NCBI GenBank assembly: GCA_963732845.1
Contig: CAVTBE010000005.1
Span: 496,001 to 560,000 of the forward strand
Source of the DNA: CAVSRC01 sp963732845
GTDB lineage: Bacteria > Pseudomonadota > Alphaproteobacteria > Rhizobiales > Kaistiaceae
Length of the DNA stretch: 64,000 nucleotides
Direction: 5' to 3'
The translations under genes and the position numbers were made by a program. The notes under the pieces were generated by a model. That model ran no database searches. It was not told the origin of the DNA and was given only the letters and a program-made list of their open reading frames with translations. The stretch's first letter is position 1, and every line of letters starts with the position of its first letter. Below, in pieces: positions 48,328 to 57,443 of this stretch.

Positions 48328-49677
48328 CTAGATCTCGATTTCCTCGAGTTCATGGCGGGGCGCTGAAGCCATGTCCGTCCACAGGCCGGCCGCGCGGCCG
48401 GCGAACAGGGCGGCACCGTAGGCGGTCGCCTCCACGCGCGAGCGCACCACGGACAGGTGGGTGAGCCGCCGTTTTGCCCCGGCCCACAGATCGCTGCGGG
48501 CGCCGCCGCCGATGAGGACGATACGCGAGGGTGGGCCGGTCAACGGCTCGATATCCTGCGCACAACGCCACATATAGGTCGTCATCGCCTCGACCAGGCC
48601 GCGCCAGCGAACGCCGGCCAGTTCGGCGACGGCCGGGGTGGCGCCCTGGGTGCGCAACTGCTCGAGCACTTCCTGGCCTTCGCTGGCATCCGGCGTGTCG
48701 GTGTCGCTTTCGGTGAGCTGCTCGCGCCGGTTCAGCGCTTCGAACACCGTATCACCCAGCATGCGGCGCGCAGCTTCCACGATCCTGCCGGGCCGGAGGT
48801 CTCCGGCCATGATCGCAAACCGACCATGCAGCGGATCGATGGAGACGTCCGCCCCATGCGCGACGGCGTCGGACAGGTCGAGGCCGGTGCTGGCATAGCG
48901 CACCAGCGTCTCGGCCGTCCCGATCGAGTCGAGCAGGTCGGAGCTGCCGATGCCGACACCGACGGCGCCAACCATGTGATCGTGTCCGGCCACCGTCACC
49001 GGGATTCCGATCGGCAGGCCGAGCCACGCCGCGCCGTCCGGCGTTACGCGCCCCTCCACCTCGCCAGCGGCCCGCACCGGCGGGAAGATCTCGGGCGACG
49101 CACCAACCGCATCGATGACGTCCGCGATGAATCTGGTGTGGCGGATATCAAAGGCACCGGTGCGGCAAGCCAGCGACGGCTCTGTCGCCTGCTCGCCGGT
49201 CAGTGTCCAAAGCCCCAGTTCGGCGGTGCCGAGCCATCGTGCAACTTCGACGCCGTGTTGTATGAACCATCCGATCTTGGCGATCGAAGACTGCGTCCGG
49301 GTGGCCTGTCCGACGCGCGCGGGCAACGCGTCTCCGAAGGCCTCGTCGAGCTGCCGGACAACCTTGCTGCCACGCTGATCGTGCCAGGCGATGAGAGGGC
49401 CGGTCGCCTGGCCGGAACGGTCGATGGGGACGCCCGACTCTCCCATGCTCGCGATGCCGACCGCGATCACTCGCTTCCGCTGGTCGCCCAGCGACGCAAC
49501 GGCCGCAGCGATCGCGGCCCGCAACGAGGCGAGCGGCATCTCGACATGGCTGCCGGCCGTTTCGAACGGTGTCGGTGCCATGCCGATGCCCGCGATGCGG
49601 CCGTCAGGACCGGCCAGAAGCGCCTTGACTCGGGTGGTGCCGATGTCAATGCCCAGGAGGAGATCGGGTTCGCTCAT
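48328..49677 (-). CDS. FGGY-family carbohydrate kinase
   Basis: 449 residues. N-terminal phosphate loop LLLGIDIGTTRVKALLAGPD, WHDQRG motif, catalytic Asp in VTVAGHDHMVGAVG, GTAE (SIGTAETLVRYA) and C-terminal adenosine motif LIGGGARSDLWAGAK. It phosphorylates a sugar or polyol in the cytoplasm. The start at MSEPDLLLG is used. It is the last gene of the operon with the class I aldolase (13 nt upstream) and FrcABC-type importer, so kinase then aldolase is the likely pathway order. It converges with the hyf-like operon, with 254 nt between them in which I see no gene. Confidence 0.9.
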   Translation of the reverse strand: MSEPDLLLGIDIGTTRVKALLAGPDGRIAGIGMAPTPFETAGSHVEMPLASLRAAIAAAVASLGDQRKRVIAVGIASMGESGVPIDRSGQATGPLIAWHDQRGSKVVRQLDEAFGDALPARVGQATRTQSSIAKIGWFIQHGVEVARWLGTAELGLWTLTGEQATEPSLACRTGAFDIRHTRFIADVIDAVGASPEIFPPVRAAGEVEGRVTPDGAAWLGLPIGIPVTVAGHDHMVGAVGVGIGSSDLLDSIGTAETLVRYASTGLDLSDAVAHGADVSIDPLHGRFAIMAGDLRPGRIVEAARRMLGDTVFEALNRREQLTESDTDTPDASEGQEVLEQLRTQGATPAVAELAGVRWRGLVEAMTTYMWRCAQDIEPLTGPPSRIVLIGGGARSDLWAGAKRRLTHLSVVRSRVEATAYGAALFAGRAAGLWTDMASAPRHELEEIEI

Positions 49678-49690
49678 GGCGCGGTCGCTG

Positions 49691-50509
49691 CTAAGCGCGC
49701 ATCGCTTCGGGAGCGGGTGCGGCGAGCAGTGCAAGGGCCCGGCGCAAATCGCGGCCGCTGACGACCTCGCGGATGGCTTTCACCATTGTGGCCGGGTCCT
49801 TTGACTGCCAGCAGTTCCGACCGACGGTCACGCCCTGAATCCCGGTCGCCATGGCGGCGTCGAGCGCGGTCAGGAACGTGCGCGCATCGACCCCCGAGCC
49901 ACCGAGCACGACGACCGGACAATACGCAGTTTCGGCGAGGCGCGCGAGGTTCTCCGGCCTGATCATGGGCACCTTGAGGATGGCCGCGCCGAGCTCGCAG
50001 GCGATCCGGCTGCCGTCCACGATAAGCCGCTCCGCAACCTCGGCGTCCGCCGGTTGATCAAGGCCGTAGATGACAGGCTCGACCATCAGGGGCAGACCAG
50101 CGGCTTCGGCTTCACGCGCCGCCGCCGAGACTGTCTCGACCTCGAGACCGAAACGGTCGCGCTTCCAGGCGAGTTGAAAGAGTATCTTCACGCAGTCCGC
50201 GCCAACTTCGGCGAACTGCTCGGCCGTTCCGACGCGGGCCCGCCCGGCCGTCAGATCGCCGTCCATGATGGTGCCATCGAGAGCACCCACGAGCGCGACA
50301 CCGGCAGCGGCGATATCGCTCCGCATCGCCCGGGCCAGGCCAATGGCTGCCACGACGCCGTCGGGACCACCGGTCAGCACTTCACGAAATCGCTTGCGGC
50401 CATCCTCGAGACCTCGTGGAACGCCGCTGAGGCCATGATCGAAAGCTACAGTGACGCCTCCGTGCGGCGTGACCAGGCCGCGGAGGCGGGGATTGTCGTT
50501 CGTGCTCAT
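49691..50509 (-). CDS. Class I aldolase, DhnA/LsrF/FbaB-like family
   Basis: 272 residues of the Schiff-base aldolase family that includes archaeal-type fructose-bisphosphate aldolase and LsrF. Start of barrel VTVAFDHGLSGVPRGLED, central LMVEPVIYGLD, Schiff-base Lys region GAAILKVPMI, and phosphate-binding VVLGGSGV and GVTVGRNCWQ. It would cleave the phosphorylated sugar from the adjacent kinase. The exact ketose phosphate is unknown. Confidence 0.85.
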   Translation of the reverse strand: MSTNDNPRLRGLVTPHGGVTVAFDHGLSGVPRGLEDGRKRFREVLTGGPDGVVAAIGLARAMRSDIAAAGVALVGALDGTIMDGDLTAGRARVGTAEQFAEVGADCVKILFQLAWKRDRFGLEVETVSAAAREAEAAGLPLMVEPVIYGLDQPADAEVAERLIVDGSRIACELGAAILKVPMIRPENLARLAETAYCPVVVLGGSGVDARTFLTALDAAMATGIQGVTVGRNCWQSKDPATMVKAIREVVSGRDLRRALALLAAPAPEAMRA

Positions 50510-50553
50510 CGATCTGTCCTTTCAGTCGTTTCTGTTTTGTGCCAGTTCATCTT

Positions 50554-51369
50554 TCACCGGCCGGGAGCGCGCGACGGCGTGCCCTCGTGCAGTCCGGTGA
50601 TCATCGCAACGACGTCTTCCTTGGACACCTGCTCGGTGGGGAAGCCGTCTATCACCTGTCCGCCACGCATCACCCAGATGCGGGTGGAGAGGCGCATTAC
50701 CTGTTCGAGATTGTGGCTGATGACCAGGATGCCGATTCCGCGCGCCACGAGATCGCGGATGAGGGCCTCGACCTTGGCCGTTTCGCGCAGTCCGAGCGCG
50801 GCCGTCGGCTCGTCCATGATGACCAGTTCGCGACCCCACATGACCCCACGGGCGATGGCGACGGCCTGGCGCTGTCCGCCTGACAGCCTTCGCACCTTGC
50901 TTGAAACGGAGGGGACCGAGACGTTCAGCTGGCCAAACAGGGTCCGGGTGCGCTCCCTCATTTCCCGCTTGGCCAGGAAGCGCAAGGGGCCGAGCCCGCG
51001 TGTCAGCTCACGATCCAGAAACACGTTCTGATAGACTGCCAGGTCATCGATCAGCGCCAGATCCTGATAGACCGTCTCAATGCCGTGTTGCCGTGCTTCT
51101 TCCGGGCTGCGGTAGGAGACGGGCCTGCCGGCAATGCTGATCGATCCCCGGTCAGGGACATGGATGCCCGATATGCACTTGATCAGCGTGCTCTTGCCCG
51201 CTCCGTTGTCGCCAACGATGGCGGTCAGCTCGCCACGATCCGCCCAGATCGATGCGCCGCGCAGAGCGGCGACCTCTCCAAAAGACTTCCAGATGTCCTG
51301 CACCTCGACGAGATGCTCTGTCGTTGAGGCTGGCGCCAGATTGGCCGGGCTTTCGCTGCGGTTGCTCAT
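50554..51369 (-). CDS. Sugar ABC transporter ATPase, single-domain (FrcA type)
   Basis: 271 residues with one nucleotide-binding domain: Walker A VGDNGAGKST, signature RLSGGQRQAVAIARG, Walker B VIMDEPTAALG, switch VISHNL. Unlike RbsA it has one domain only, the FrcA layout. The ATG overlaps the permease stop. Energises the importer encoded next to it. Confidence 0.92.
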   Translation of the reverse strand: MSNRSESPANLAPASTTEHLVEVQDIWKSFGEVAALRGASIWADRGELTAIVGDNGAGKSTLIKCISGIHVPDRGSISIAGRPVSYRSPEEARQHGIETVYQDLALIDDLAVYQNVFLDRELTRGLGPLRFLAKREMRERTRTLFGQLNVSVPSVSSKVRRLSGGQRQAVAIARGVMWGRELVIMDEPTAALGLRETAKVEALIRDLVARGIGILVISHNLEQVMRLSTRIWVMRGGQVIDGFPTEQVSKEDVVAMITGLHEGTPSRAPGR

Positions 51370-52394
51370 CGCGCCGTCCTCATCAGCACCGCTGCTGCGA
51401 TGACCACGATGCCCACAACGAGGGGCTGGTAGAACGCCGAGAATCCGAGAAGCGTCAGTCCGTCGTAAAGGACCGTCAGGAAGATCGCCCCGATCACGGG
51501 GCCGTGGATGGTCGCGCGTCCGCCGAACAGGCTCACTCCGCCGAGCACCACCGATGCAATGGCCGTCAACAGGAACTGCGTGCTCGGTGCGGGTTGCGCG
51601 GCGCCGATGAAGGCAATGAGCAGGACCGAGGTAACGCCCGCCAGCGAGCCACACAGGACGTAGGCCAGGAACTTGATCCGCGCGACTTTGATGCCCATCG
51701 CGCGGGCTGCGCCCAGATCGCCTCCCGCGGCCAGCACGTAGGTTCCGAACCGCATGTGGAACAGCATGACGTACAGGACCAGAGCCAAGGCGATGGCGAT
51801 CAGGAAGTTGAACCGGAACAGCCAGATTCCGCCGGTCGAAAATGCCTGCAGGAACGGGTAGGAGATCTGCACCGGGATGCCTTGCGACACCACCAGGGCA
51901 ATCCCCGAGGTGAGGCTGAAGCTGCCGAGCGTGACGACAAAGTCCGGAATCTTGACCCAGCCGACAAGCGCACCATTGAAGCTGCCGACCACCGCGCCGG
52001 TCGCCACCCCGACGAGCATTATCATCGGAAGAGACCAGCCTGCCTGGTGCGCCACGCCCATCATCACGCTGGCGAGCGTGACCGTCGTGGCGATCGACAG
52101 ATCGATTCCGCCGATGGCAATGACGAAGGTCATGCCCAGCGCCATGACGATGATCAGCGACGAGTCCGCCAGCATGCCGCGGATGTTCTGTTCGCTCAGG
52201 AAGACCGGCGATCGCGCGGCAAAAATGGCCGACAGGACGATAAGCGCTATGGGTGCCGTCCAATCGGCCCAGAAGTCGGCGTTGCCCAGCAACCGCCGGA
52301 ACCGGGTTCCGATCCCAACGGGCCGGGCTTCGCCCGTCTGGCCCACTTCTTCCGGGGCGGCTTCGCGCACCGCCCCGGTTGCCTGATTGGTCAT
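51366..52394 (-). CDS. Sugar ABC transporter permease (RbsC/FrcB type)
   Basis: 342 residues, about eight to ten hydrophobic segments; the family motif FVIAIGGIDLSIATTVTLAS is clear. Forms a homodimer channel in the inner membrane. Between binding protein and ATPase genes of the same operon. Confidence 0.92.
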   Translation of the reverse strand: MTNQATGAVREAAPEEVGQTGEARPVGIGTRFRRLLGNADFWADWTAPIALIVLSAIFAARSPVFLSEQNIRGMLADSSLIIVMALGMTFVIAIGGIDLSIATTVTLASVMMGVAHQAGWSLPMIMLVGVATGAVVGSFNGALVGWVKIPDFVVTLGSFSLTSGIALVVSQGIPVQISYPFLQAFSTGGIWLFRFNFLIAIALALVLYVMLFHMRFGTYVLAAGGDLGAARAMGIKVARIKFLAYVLCGSLAGVTSVLLIAFIGAAQPAPSTQFLLTAIASVVLGGVSLFGGRATIHGPVIGAIFLTVLYDGLTLLGFSAFYQPLVVGIVVIAAAVLMRTAR

Positions 52395-52439
52395 GGCTCA
52401 GCTCACCATGATGGGCCGAACATGTCCGATCCGCATCTT

Positions 52440-53468
52440 CTACTTCACGAGCGCGCGCAGCGGATCGCTGAAGTTGAAGCTCGCCGGCGGCGCCGGGAAA
52501 GCTGCCAGGGCCGCCGCGGCATCCGCCTTCGTCACCACCAGCACGGGCGTCGGAACGTTGTCCGGCACGGCCTTGCCGGCCATGGCGGCGATGCAGGCTT
52601 CGACACCCTGGTAGCCCATGAGGAACGGGAACTGCTCCACGGCCGCCGGCTGAATGCCGTCACGGACCTGCTCAAGCTGCGGAACCGTGCCATCAATGCC
52701 GATGACCGCGATCTTGCCGCGCATGTCCGCCTGATCGATGGCGCTCTGGATGCCCAACGACATGTCGCCGCTCACCGTGAAGAACCCGCCGATATCGGGA
52801 TTTGCCCGAATGATCGAGGCTGCATCCTGCAGCGCCTTGAGGCGATCGGCATTCGACGCCACGGTCTGAATGATCTCGAGCTTGCCGGCGACGGCATCGC
52901 TGAAGCCCTTCATCCTGGCCAGGCTGCCCGGATCGGCCGGCAGGCCGCCGATCATCGCAACCTTGCTGCCCTTGGGCAGGATGGAGACCATGTGTTCGCC
53001 GGCCGCCGCGCCGGTGGTGACATTGTTGGAGCCCATGTAGCTGGTGACGGTGACACCGGCACTGGCCGCAGCCTTGAGGTCGATGGGCAGGTCGATGTTC
53101 ATCACCCCCTGGCCCTTCTTGGTGACCGACGAGAGCGGCTGCAGCAGATTGGTGGGGCTCACCGGATTGACCACGTAGCAGCCGTATTCTCCGCTCGCAT
53201 CGAGGGCGGCGAGCTGGCTCGCCTGGCCAGCGTCGTCGGTCAGCGATGTCGCGGCGACGGTCGTCAAGCCGACGCCGAACTCCTTGGATGCTGCCTCCGC
53301 ACCGCGCGCCATCGCGCCGAAGTAGGTATTGTCGAGCGGCTTCAGTACGAGGCCGATCTTGAGGTCTGCCGCGACACTCGGCGTCGCGGCCATCATGACG
53401 GCGACGAGGGTGCCGACGATCGACGCACCCAAGAGCCGGTTCCGTGAAGCATGCGAAATGTTGTTCAT
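52440..53468 (-). CDS. Sugar-binding protein (RbsB type)
   Basis: 342 residues from MNNISHASRNRLLG, which has GGGAGGAACTG upstream; an earlier in-frame start gives no signal peptide. Sec signal VGTLVAVMMAATPSVAA, then a periplasmic-binding-protein fold (LKIGLVLKPLDNTYFGAMAR). First gene of the operon; the CATCGATG operator at 53504 lies 36 nt upstream of it. Confidence 0.92.
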   Translation of the reverse strand: MNNISHASRNRLLGASIVGTLVAVMMAATPSVAADLKIGLVLKPLDNTYFGAMARGAEAASKEFGVGLTTVAATSLTDDAGQASQLAALDASGEYGCYVVNPVSPTNLLQPLSSVTKKGQGVMNIDLPIDLKAAASAGVTVTSYMGSNNVTTGAAAGEHMVSILPKGSKVAMIGGLPADPGSLARMKGFSDAVAGKLEIIQTVASNADRLKALQDAASIIRANPDIGGFFTVSGDMSLGIQSAIDQADMRGKIAVIGIDGTVPQLEQVRDGIQPAAVEQFPFLMGYQGVEACIAAMAGKAVPDNVPTPVLVVTKADAAAALAAFPAPPASFNFSDPLRALVK

Positions 53469-53503
53469 GACGTCAGTTCCTCCCTTAATCGCCTTCCCCT
53501 GGC

Positions 53504-53518
53504 TGACATCGATGGACA
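53504..53518 (-). promoter_or_regulatory. LacI operator copy 1 (near binding-protein gene)
   Basis: TGACATCGATGGACA, the exact reverse complement of copy 2. Central 8-bp palindrome CATCGATG with the CG centre typical of LacI-family sites. It lies 36 nt upstream of the binding-protein start. Confidence 0.7.
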
Positions 53519-53781
53519 TTTTCGAGTCCGCCGTTGACAGCGCTGCAGTGCGAAACCGATTGGCCGGGCGACGTGGCTGGGGCCCGGAAGTCAATCGTGT
53601 TCATGCGTGGCACGACCGCACGTTCTTCCAGGCGTACCGCAAGGTTACCGGGCTGCGATGGCGTGCCTTGCAAGGACACTTGGCCAGTCACATCATGGCG
53701 CGGAACGCCCAATCACCCGTCGCCTTATCAAGCAGCCTGGCGTGTGGTGACCAGTCGAGACCATGGGAACGATATGGCGAA

Positions 53782-53796
53782 TGTCCATCGATGTCA
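53782..53796 (+). promoter_or_regulatory. LacI operator copy 2
   Basis: TGTCCATCGATGTCA, identical to copy 1 in inverted orientation, 278 bp away. The distance suits DNA looping by a tetrameric or paired LacI-family repressor. Confidence 0.7.
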
Positions 53797-53861
53797 ATGA
53801 CGGCCTCCATGGCGTTTTCGTTCATTTTCTTGACCTTTGGCGAGTTGTGCGCAATTATTTG

Positions 53862-53875
53862 TTCCATCGATGTCA
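53862..53875 (+). promoter_or_regulatory. LacI operator copy 3 (near repressor gene)
   Basis: TTCCATCGATGTCA, differing from copy 2 in one of the shared bases. It lies just after the proposed -10 of the LacI gene and 54 nt before its start, fitting autorepression. Confidence 0.7.
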
Positions 53876-53928
53876 TTGATGATTCATCACCAGATCCAAC
53901 GCGACATGGCCGCTAAGGGCGCAGACGC

Positions 53929-54963
53929 ATGAGCCGGATTCCGCAGAGGAGTGTTGGGCCGGTCTTGCTTGAGCGCGCCACGATGCAAGACGTCGCCGCG
54001 GCCGCCGGCGTCAGCCCGAAGACGGTGTCACGGGTCATCAACCTCGAGCCCGGCGTTGCGCCCGCGACCGTGACGCGCGTGCACAACGCGATCGCCGAGC
54101 TTGGCTACCGGCGCAACGATCTGGCCAGGAACCTGCGCAAGGGGATCTCGCTGTCGAGCGTCGGACTGGTCATCGAGAGCCTGGCCAATCCGCTTTATGC
54201 GGCCGCCGCCCAGGCGGTCGATGAGGTCGCGCAGCGCAACGGTCGTGAGATCCTGCTGACGAGTTCGGGTGGCGACCCGGCACGCGAACGACAGCTCGTT
54301 TCCGACCTGCTGCGTCATGGGGTCGACGGCCTGTTGATCGTGCCGTCGGCGGACGACTACGTGTTTCTCGAGCCGGACATCCGTTTGGGCGTCCGCGTCG
54401 TGTTCATGTATCAGGGCACCAACACCATCGGTGCCGACGTCGTGTCGATCGACAATGCGGGCGCGTCGCGACGGGCTGTCGAGCACCTGGTCGACTATGG
54501 ACACAAACGGATCGCGTTCATCCGCAACCAGACGTCTTTCGTCAGCGCAGATAGCCGCTACCAGGGCTTTCGCGACGCGACGGCGGCAGCCGGCCTGCCC
54601 GTCGACGAGACACTGGTGCGGGCGGTACCCACGCGGGTCGAGTCGGCCCAGGCAGCCGTTCATCGCCTGATGGCCGAGGCCACGCCACCCTCCGCCATCC
54701 TTGCAGAAAGCAGCCCGCTCACCATCGGAGCGCTGCGCGCGATCCGGGAATCGTCGCGAAAGACCGCGCTGGTGGGGTTTGACGATTTCGATCTGGCCGA
54801 CCTGCTCGGAATCAGCGTCGTGGCATGCGATCCCGGCGAAGTCGGCCGTGTCGCCGCGGAACTCCTCTTCGCCCGTCTGGCCGGGGATTCCCGCCCGCCG
54901 CAGCGCATCGACGTCGCCATGCGGTTGCTCGCCCGTGGGTCCGGCGAGGTGATCGCCGTCTAG
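53929..54963 (+). CDS. LacI-family transcriptional regulator
   Basis: 344 residues, intact. Helix-turn-helix TMQDVAAAAGVSPKTVSRVI, hinge KGISLSSVGLVIESLANPLY, sugar-sensing core. Divergent from the FrcABC-aldolase-kinase operon and the expected binder of the three CATCGATG sites. An IS element has inserted exactly at its stop codon: the TAG is part of the CTAG target duplication, so the protein is unchanged. Confidence 0.92.
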   Translation: MSRIPQRSVGPVLLERATMQDVAAAAGVSPKTVSRVINLEPGVAPATVTRVHNAIAELGYRRNDLARNLRKGISLSSVGLVIESLANPLYAAAAQAVDEVAQRNGREILLTSSGGDPARERQLVSDLLRHGVDGLLIVPSADDYVFLEPDIRLGVRVVFMYQGTNTIGADVVSIDNAGASRRAVEHLVDYGHKRIAFIRNQTSFVSADSRYQGFRDATAAAGLPVDETLVRAVPTRVESAQAAVHRLMAEATPPSAILAESSPLTIGALRAIRESSRKTALVGFDDFDLADLLGISVVACDPGEVGRVAAELLFARLAGDSRPPQRIDVAMRLLARGSGEVIAV

Positions 54964-55795
54964 GCTCAGGACCTATTAATTTGGATTGAGGTGTGATTCA
55001 CAGTCACTGTTGGAGGAGGCTGTGATGAGCGATTTGTTTTTGCTGAGCGAGCGCCAGATGGCGCGGATTTCTGGGTTCTTTCCGCTGGCGCATGGCGTCC
55101 CGCGCGTCGATGACCGGCGGGTGGTCTCAGGCATTGTCTACGTGATCCGCAACGGCCTTCAGTGGAAGGATGCGCCAAAGGCTTATGGGCCTCACAAGAC
55201 GCTCTACAATCGCTTCATGCGCTGGAGCCGGATGGGCGTGTTCGACCGCATCTTTGTGGCCTTGGCCGGCGCGGGTCCGAGACCCGAACGGATCATGATC
55301 GACGCGACCCATCTGAAGGCCCACCGCACCGCGGCGAGCCTTCTTAAAAAGGGGATGTTCCCCGTCGTATCGGGCGCACCAAAGGCGGGCTGAACTCAAA
55401 GCTCCACACCGTCTGCGACGGCCACGGGCGCCCGATCGTCATGATCCTGTCCGAAGGCCAGATGAGCGACCACAAGGGCGCGCGTATGGTTCTCGACGCC
55501 CTGCCGCCGGCCACCAGCTTGATTGCCGACCGGGGCTATGACAGCACCTGGTTCCGGCAAGAACTCGCCGCCAGGGGCATCCAACCCTGCATCCCGTCCT
55601 CACGCAGCCGCAAGCGGCCTTACCCCTATGACAAGGACCTCTATCGCCAGCGCCACAAGATCGAGAACCTCTTCGCCAAGCTCAAGGACTGGCGCCGCGT
55701 TGCCACCCGCTACGACCGATGCGCACACACCTTCTTCTCCGCCATCTGCATCGCAGCAACCGTCATCTTCTGGCTCTGATCAATGAGTCCTGACC
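54964..55795 (+). mobile_element. IS5-family insertion sequence (IS427 group), complete
   Basis: 832-bp element bounded by imperfect inverted repeats: left GCTCAGGACCTATTAA, right end read inward GGTCAGGACTCATTGA (12 of 16 match). Flanked by direct CTAG copies at 54960-54963 and 55796-55799, the target duplication. The transposase is in two frames joined by an A5G4 slippery run. Complete, so possibly still mobile. Confidence 0.9.
55025..55779 (+). CDS. IS427-group transposase made by -1 programmed frameshift
   Basis: About 251 residues. Frame 1 begins MSDLFLLSERQMARISGFF (GGAGG upstream) and reads to SLLKK. At AAAAAGGGG (55346-55354) ribosomes slip -1 and continue GDVPRRIGRTKGGLNSKLH. Catalytic residues are Asp in MIDATHLKAH, Asp in LIADRGYDS and Glu in RHKIENLFAKLKDWRR. 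Without slippage a 122-residue product results (stop at 55391-55393). This frame change is the normal expression mode of this IS group, not damage. Confidence 0.92.
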
Positions 55796-55799
55796 CTAG

Positions 55800-56084
55800 C
55801 TGTCCCCGGCGAAGGCGCCGCAAACCGGGCCGCAAATCGTCGTCCCTTGGTGATTAAGGCATTTCCGCCTCGCCCCGGTCCGGAAAACGAAAGGCAGGCC
55901 AAGGGCATAGCCCTGCCGAACGCGTCAAACGTCGCCCGGTTGGTCGCAACGGATGCCTGGGCGAAGCGAAGCTTGCCGGCCAGTTCGGCGCATCTTGCTT
56001 TCCCAGGCAGCCACCTGTGTCACGTTGGGCATGCTCCCGTAGAGTCCCAGCGGGAGCAGCGCAACGCCAGCTTTGCGCGGCGGT
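55800..56084. other. 285-nt stretch without a recognised gene
   Basis: Lies between the IS element and the ATPase remnant. I find no conserved protein segment, RNA gene or strong hairpin. Probably debris of the rearrangement next to the IS. Confidence 0.5.
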
Positions 56085-56811
56085 CTACAGGCGTTGGCGT
56101 GACTGCGGATCGAAGAAATGCATGGCCGCAGGATCGGGCCGCAAGCGCACGCGGTCGCCGACCCTTGGCGGCTCCTCGCCGCCGGTGGTCTTCACCACGA
56201 TCCGGTGCCCGTCGAAAGTGAGGTGGATGACCGCTTCGTCGCCGAGCGGCTCGACTATCTCGACGACGGCGGAGAGTGTCCCGCCCTCGGGCGCCGCGTC
56301 CGGCGCGATGCTGAGATGCTCCGGCCGCATGCCGACGAGGATCTTGGGGCCGCTTCGTTCGCCGAGCGTCTGGCGCAACGGTTCCGGGATCGCCGAGAGA
56401 CTGACCGTCGATGACCAGCCGGCCGGCAGCGCCATCCGCCGCCATCTCGTGGACATTCATCTTGGGGCTGCCGATGAACTGCGCGACGAAGACGTTATCG
56501 GGTCGCCGATAAAGTTCCATCGGCGTGCCGCACTGCATCAGGTTGCTTGTCGACGTATCGTTGAGCGGTGCCAGCACGGCGATGCGGTCGCCCATGGTCA
56601 TCGCTTCGGTCTGGTCATGTGTGACATAAACCGTGGTGGTCGAGAACTTGCGCCGCAGATTGACGATCTCGGCACGCGTGGTGACGCACAACTCGGCGTC
56701 GAGGTTGGACAGCGGTTCGTCGAAGAGAAACGCCAAGGGACGGCGGACGATCGCGCGCCCGAGCGCCACGCGCTGGCGCTGGCCACCGGAGAGCGCCCGC
56801 GGCCTGCGGTC
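56085..56811 (-). pseudogene. MalK/UgpC-type ATPase remnant (C-terminal two thirds), frame break
   Basis: Begins abruptly at the ABC signature RALSGGQRQRVALGRA, then FLFDEPLSNLD, VYVTHDQTEAMT, and the TOBE domain after a frame break near 56400 (RLVIDGQS, then KILVGMRPEHLSIAPD), ending HFFDPQSRQRL. The Walker A half is missing. It is fused in frame to a permease fragment. It cannot be a working ATPase. Confidence 0.85.
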
Positions 56812-57085
56812 GCGCGCGATCTCCTTGGGTTCGTCGGAGATGCTCTGCAGTCCGGCAAGCACGATCAAGGTGATCACGCCGGTCTGCCACCAGGCGTCGA
56901 TCAGAACGATGCTCGGGATCACCCTGTGCGCATCGGTGAGCCAGTTCGGTCCGTGGATGCCGATCACGGAAAGGAAATAGTTGACGTGGCCGAGTCCGGG
57001 ATCGAGCAGCATCTTCCACATGATCGCGGCGACGATGTCGGAGATCATGAAGGGGAAGATCAGAATGGTGCGGAAGAAGGTCGAC
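56812..57085 (-). pseudogene. MalF-type permease remnant fused to the ATPase remnant
   Basis: About 90 codons: FFRTILIFPFMISDIVAAIM, then WLTDAHRVIPSIVLIDAWWQ and TLIVLAGLQSISDEPKEIAR, which is the start of the docking loop. At that point the reading passes without a frame change into the ATPase remnant. The other permease parts are gone. A deletion between permease and ATPase genes of a former sugar-transport operon explains the fusion. Confidence 0.82.
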
Positions 57086-57328
57086 CTGGAACTGGCGCCG
57101 CACAAGATCCGCGTCAATGCGGTGGCGCCCGGTTTTGTCATGACGGAGATGACGGAAGCGGGGGCGGCAAATCCGGAGTGGATGGCCACCTGGACCGGCA
57201 ATACACCGCTCGGTCGTCTCGGCCGGCCGGACGAGATCGCGTATGCCATGCTCTTCCTCGCCTCCGACGCGGCGAGCTACATGACCGGCAGCATCCTCGT
57301 CATCGACGGCGGCTATACCTGCTGGTAG
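57086..57328 (+). pseudogene. Short-chain dehydrogenase remnant (C-terminal third)
   Basis: About 80 codons on the opposite strand from its neighbour: LELAPHKIRVNAVAPGFVMT, then PLGRLGRPDEIAYAMLFLAS and TGSILVIDGGYTCW, stop at 57326-57328. The Rossmann motif and the catalytic Tyr-Lys are missing. It abuts the permease remnant head to head, marking an inversion or a separate deletion. Confidence 0.82.
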
Positions 57329-57443
57329 CGCGCCACGGGCGGATGGACGGCCAACTCGTTCACGGCGCCACTACCGGAATTAGGCGCAGCAGCAACGTAC
57401 CAGCGCACCCTCCGACCAGCTCGACCATATAGCGATAGAGCAG

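Larger units (their letters stand above)
53469..53928. other. 460-nt divergent regulatory region with three operator copies
   Basis: No gene is supported here. It separates the FrcABC-type operon from its LacI gene and holds three copies of a CATCGATG-centred site, listed separately. A promoter for the LacI gene is plausible: TTGACC at 53830-53835, 17-nt spacer, AATTAT at 53853-53858. Confidence 0.7.

Noticed and set aside
51252..53447. Plus-strand frame of over 700 codons opposite an ABC transporter operon
   Set aside because: Low-complexity His/Arg/Asp-rich product antisense to well-identified ATPase, permease and binding-protein genes.
55346..55393. IS transposase as a frameshifted pseudogene
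   Set aside because: The -1 shift at A5G4 is the known programmed expression mode of this IS group, and both parts and ends are complete.
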